A stretch of 64,000 nt of DNA, taken from positions 992,001 through 1,056,000 of the forward strand of contig NC_015682.1 of the NCBI RefSeq assembly GCF_000215975.1, given 5' to 3'. Position 1 is the first letter of the stretch. Each line of letters begins with the position of its first letter. A program made the translations under genes and the position numbers. Under the pieces are notes generated by a model. The model saw nothing but the letters and a program-made list of their open reading frames with translations, was not told the DNA's origin and did not search any database. Positions 61,504-64,000 of this stretch are shown one piece after another. This DNA comes from Thermodesulfobacterium geofontis OPF15. GTDB taxonomy: Bacteria > Desulfobacterota > Thermodesulfobacteria > Thermodesulfobacteriales > Thermodesulfobacteriaceae.

Positions 61504-62388
61504 ATGAAAGCATATTTAGATTGTATCCCCTGTTTAATAAGACAGGCACTTGATACTGTAAGGCTTTCTACAGATGATGAGAAAATCCAGAGAATAACTC
61601 TAATCCAAGTAATGAATTTTCTTATTAATTTTTTTCAAAATAATCCAGATGAAGTTCCTACTCCTCCGTATATAGCCTATCACATTTACAGAATTATTAA
61701 AGAAGTTACGAAGTGCGAAGACCCTTATCATGACATAAAAGTTAAATATAATGAGATAGCATTAAATATGTATCCAGAGCTTAAAAATATAGTAGAAAAT
61801 TCATCTGATCCTTTACTAACTGCAATAAGACTTGCAATCGCAGGAAATATTGTTGATTTTGGTGCAACTGGTGGTCAGTTTGATCTAAAGGCAACTTTGA
61901 AAGAGGTATTAACTCAAGAATTTGCTATATACCATTATGATTTATTTTGCGAAAGCTTAAAAAATTCAAGAACATTACTTTATCTTGGCGATAATGCTGG
62001 GGAGATTGTTTTTGATAAAATACTAATAGAAGAAATCCTAAAAAAGCATAAGTTAAAAATTTATTATGCAGTAAAAGGTGCGCCAGTGATCAATGATGTA
62101 ACTATAGAAGATGCAGAGCAAGTTAAAATGAATGAGGTAGCTGAAGTCATTACTACCGGTTGCGATGCCCCTGGAACAATCTTAAATTTATGCTCAGAAG
62201 AGTTTTTAAAAATTTATAATAATGCAGATATGATAATCTCTAAAGGGCAAGGTAATTATGAAACATTGAGCGAAGAAAAGAAGAAAAATATATTCTTTCT
62301 TCTAAAAGCAAAATGTGTAATTATTGCAAGGCATCTAAAAGTAAAAGTAGGTGATATAATACTTAAAAAGGTTGGAAGTAATAATTAA
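61504..62388 (+). CDS. DUF89 family (ARMT1-like) damage-control phosphatase
   Basis: A 294-residue protein. Motifs are MKAYLDCIPCLIRQALD (N-terminal C-x2-C), LGDNAGEIVFDKILIEE with the metal-binding Asp-Asn-Glu, VKGAPVINDVTIEDAE, and ISKGQGNYETLSEEKK. The family comprises metal-dependent phosphatases acting on damaged sugar- or cofactor-phosphates. The Cys-containing subfamily here is common in archaea and thermophiles and has no fixed substrate. It precedes topA by five bases. Confidence 0.88.
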   Translation: MKAYLDCIPCLIRQALDTVRLSTDDEKIQRITLIQVMNFLINFFQNNPDEVPTPPYIAYHIYRIIKEVTKCEDPYHDIKVKYNEIALNMYPELKNIVENSSDPLLTAIRLAIAGNIVDFGATGGQFDLKATLKEVLTQEFAIYHYDLFCESLKNSRTLLYLGDNAGEIVFDKILIEEILKKHKLKIYYAVKGAPVINDVTIEDAEQVKMNEVAEVITTGCDAPGTILNLCSEEFLKIYNNADMIISKGQGNYETLSEEKKKNIFFLLKAKCVIIARHLKVKVGDIILKKVGSNN

Positions 62389-62393
62389 AAATT

Positions 62394-64000
62394 ATGATAC
62401 TTTTTGTAGTTGAATCCCCTACCAAAATTAGAACTTTGCAGAAATTTTTAAGGGATGGTTTTATTTTTAGGGCTACTCTTGGGCATATAAAAGATCTTCC
62501 CAAAGCTAAGCTGGGTATTGATTTAAAAACTTTTGAGCCAGCGTTATATTGGCTTCCCAATAAGAAAAAAGTTCTTTCAGAGATTAAAAAAATAAGTTCA
62601 AAAGTAAAAGAAATATACCTTGCTACAGATCCTGATAGAGAAGGAGAAGCTATTGCCTATCATCTTTATGAATATCTCTCTAAAGCTAATCCTAAGCTTA
62701 ATTTTAAAAGGCTTGATTTGATAGAAATTACAGAAAAGGGGTTAAAATTAGCTCTCTCCAATTTAAGAGAAATTAATCCCTATCTTTATCAATCTTGGCT
62801 TACAAGAAGGGTTCTTGATAGACTTATAGGTTATCTAATTTCTCCAAAACTTTCAAAAACTTTTGAAAAGAGCCTTTCAGCTGGAAGGGTTCAGAGTGTA
62901 GCTTTAAGATTGATTGTAGAAAGAGAAAAAGAAATAGAAAATTTTGTTCCTGAAAAGAGCTATTCCTTAGAAATTAAACTAAAAAGAGATTCTGTAACAA
63001 TTCTATCTGAGTTTTATTATAAAAATAGACTTTATAAAACAAAAAATAAAGAGGAACTTATAAAATTCTATAAAGAAAAGCTTCTTAATAATTTGATAAT
63101 CCTTGAGAAAATAGAAGAAAAAATAGAAAAGAAAAATCCACCCTTACCCCTTAAAACAACTACACTTATTGAAATTTCTCAAAAAATGTTAGGCTACGAA
63201 CCAAAGCAAACCATGTATTATGCTCAAAGACTTTATGAAAATGGATATATTACTTACATGAGAACTGATTCTGTCAGAGTAAGTGAATATGCTCAAAAAA
63301 TGGTAAAAGAATTTATAAAGCTTTATTTTGGAGAAGAATTTGTAGGAAAGGAAAGAAAAATCAGACAAAATAGATTTGTTCAAGATGCTCATGAATGCAT
63401 TAGACCAACAGATGTATTTAGAGAAGAAGTTCCTCTTTCTGAGCCAGAGAAGAAACTTTATCAGCTTATAAGAACTTATTTTATTGCAAGCCAAATGTCT
63501 CCTGCAAAATATCTTATTAGAACCTATATTTTTACAAACCAGAATTTAGAAAAAGATTACTTTTTGAAAGCTATATTTAAAAAGCTTCTTTTTGAAGGTT
63601 TTTTAAAGGTTTTCAAGGGAGAAAAAGAAGAAAAGGAATTTATAGATTTAAAAGCTGGAGAAATCTTTGAAATTTTAGCCTGGAAAATTAAGGAACATAT
63701 AACAGAACCACCCTCTCCTTATACTCCCTCAACTTTAATAAAAAAACTTGAATCTCTTGGTATTGGAAGACCATCTACTTACGCAACTTTGCTTGATATT
63801 CTTTATAAGAGGAAATATGTAACAAAAGAAAAAGGCTTTTTAAGACCTACAGAACTTGGAAAAGAAGTTTGTGAATATTTGATAAAAAGTTTCCCTGAGT
63901 TTTTAGATTATAAATTTACTTCAAAAACGGAGGAAGATCTGGAAAAGGTAGTTGAAAATAAAAAAACCTATCAAGAAATTGTTAGCTTTAATTATGAAAT
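62394..64000 (+). CDS. topA: DNA topoisomerase I, 3' end beyond window
   Basis: Type IA topoisomerase relaxing negative supercoils. The frame opens at the ATG at 62394 and stays open to the right edge (535 codons). It shows the TOPRIM domain with VVESPTKIRTLQKFL and ATDPDREGEAIAYHLYEYLS, then RRVLDRLIGYLISPKLSKTF, SAGRVQSVALRLIVEREKEI, and the active-site YENGYITYMRTDSVRVSEYA with the catalytic Tyr. The C-terminal part, including any zinc ribbons, lies outside the window. Confidence 0.96.
   Translation, partial: MILFVVESPTKIRTLQKFLRDGFIFRATLGHIKDLPKAKLGIDLKTFEPALYWLPNKKKVLSEIKKISSKVKEIYLATDPDREGEAIAYHLYEYLSKANPKLNFKRLDLIEITEKGLKLALSNLREINPYLYQSWLTRRVLDRLIGYLISPKLSKTFEKSLSAGRVQSVALRLIVEREKEIENFVPEKSYSLEIKLKRDSVTILSEFYYKNRLYKTKNKEELIKFYKEKLLNNLIILEKIEEKIEKKNPPLPLKTTTLIEISQKMLGYEPKQTMYYAQRLYENGYITYMRTDSVRVSEYAQKMVKEFIKLYFGEEFVGKERKIRQNRFVQDAHECIRPTDVFREEVPLSEPEKKLYQLIRTYFIASQMSPAKYLIRTYIFTNQNLEKDYFLKAIFKKLLFEGFLKVFKGEKEEKEFIDLKAGEIFEILAWKIKEHITEPPSPYTPSTLIKKLESLGIGRPSTYATLLDILYKRKYVTKEKGFLRPTELGKEVCEYLIKSFPEFLDYKFTSKTEEDLEKVVENKKTYQEIVSFNYE

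Overview
The window is a tightly packed, AT-rich bacterial chromosome segment with thermophile traits. It carries ClpB and Hsp20, a KaiC-like/near-KaiC gene pair that I recall as restricted to thermophiles, and an STT3-type oligosaccharyltransferase. Intergenic gaps are often 0-20 bp and proteins are rich in Lys, Glu and Ile. This fits a Thermodesulfobacterium/Caldimicrobium-like member of the Thermodesulfobacteria best. That placement rests on gene content and remembered family distributions, not on a marker gene comparison.

Positions 1-44041 are core genome. In order they hold a secDF fusion (cut by the left edge); clpB-fmt divergent from hsp20; a leftward block of ctp, a site-2 protease, an EamA carrier, ndk and thiL; and the rightward translation/envelope operon rpsB-tsf-pyrH-frr-uppS-cdsA-HD-ddl, preceded by a structured rpsB leader. 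Then come a BON lipoprotein, a radical SAM protein, a DUF2934 protein, a universal-stress-protein plus P-type ATPase operon, mnmG, a SagB-type oxidoreductase, a KptA-like protein, rpoD, a small UvrD-like helicase and STT3. A cupin, argB, valS, a PilZ protein, smc, the KaiC-like pair, pyk, holA, a ParB-like protein, purC and a Rho_N-like protein complete the block.

Positions 44141-61400 are an accessory island. Each edge carries debris of the same IS256-like element: a decayed copy plus a solo end on the left, and a 221-bp internally deleted (MITE-like) copy plus a solo end on the right. The island holds a PLD-SNF2 helicase with an Eco57I-like adenine methyltransferase (candidate two-gene defence or restriction-modification unit), a broken WD40 gene, a four-gene AAA+ ATPase operon of unknown role, a NucS-like nuclease, a Cas4/RecB-like nuclease and a nucleotidyltransferase. 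A leftward three-gene operon then encodes two HhH-GPD-like proteins with C-terminal cysteine clusters and a DUF6884/YaaA-like protein. Two of those three genes are interrupted by single-base frameshifts, one in an A9 tract. This operon is the most likely undescribed system in the window.

Positions 61504-64000 return to core genome with a DUF89-family protein and topA, which is cut by the right edge. No tRNA, rRNA or CRISPR array was recognised.
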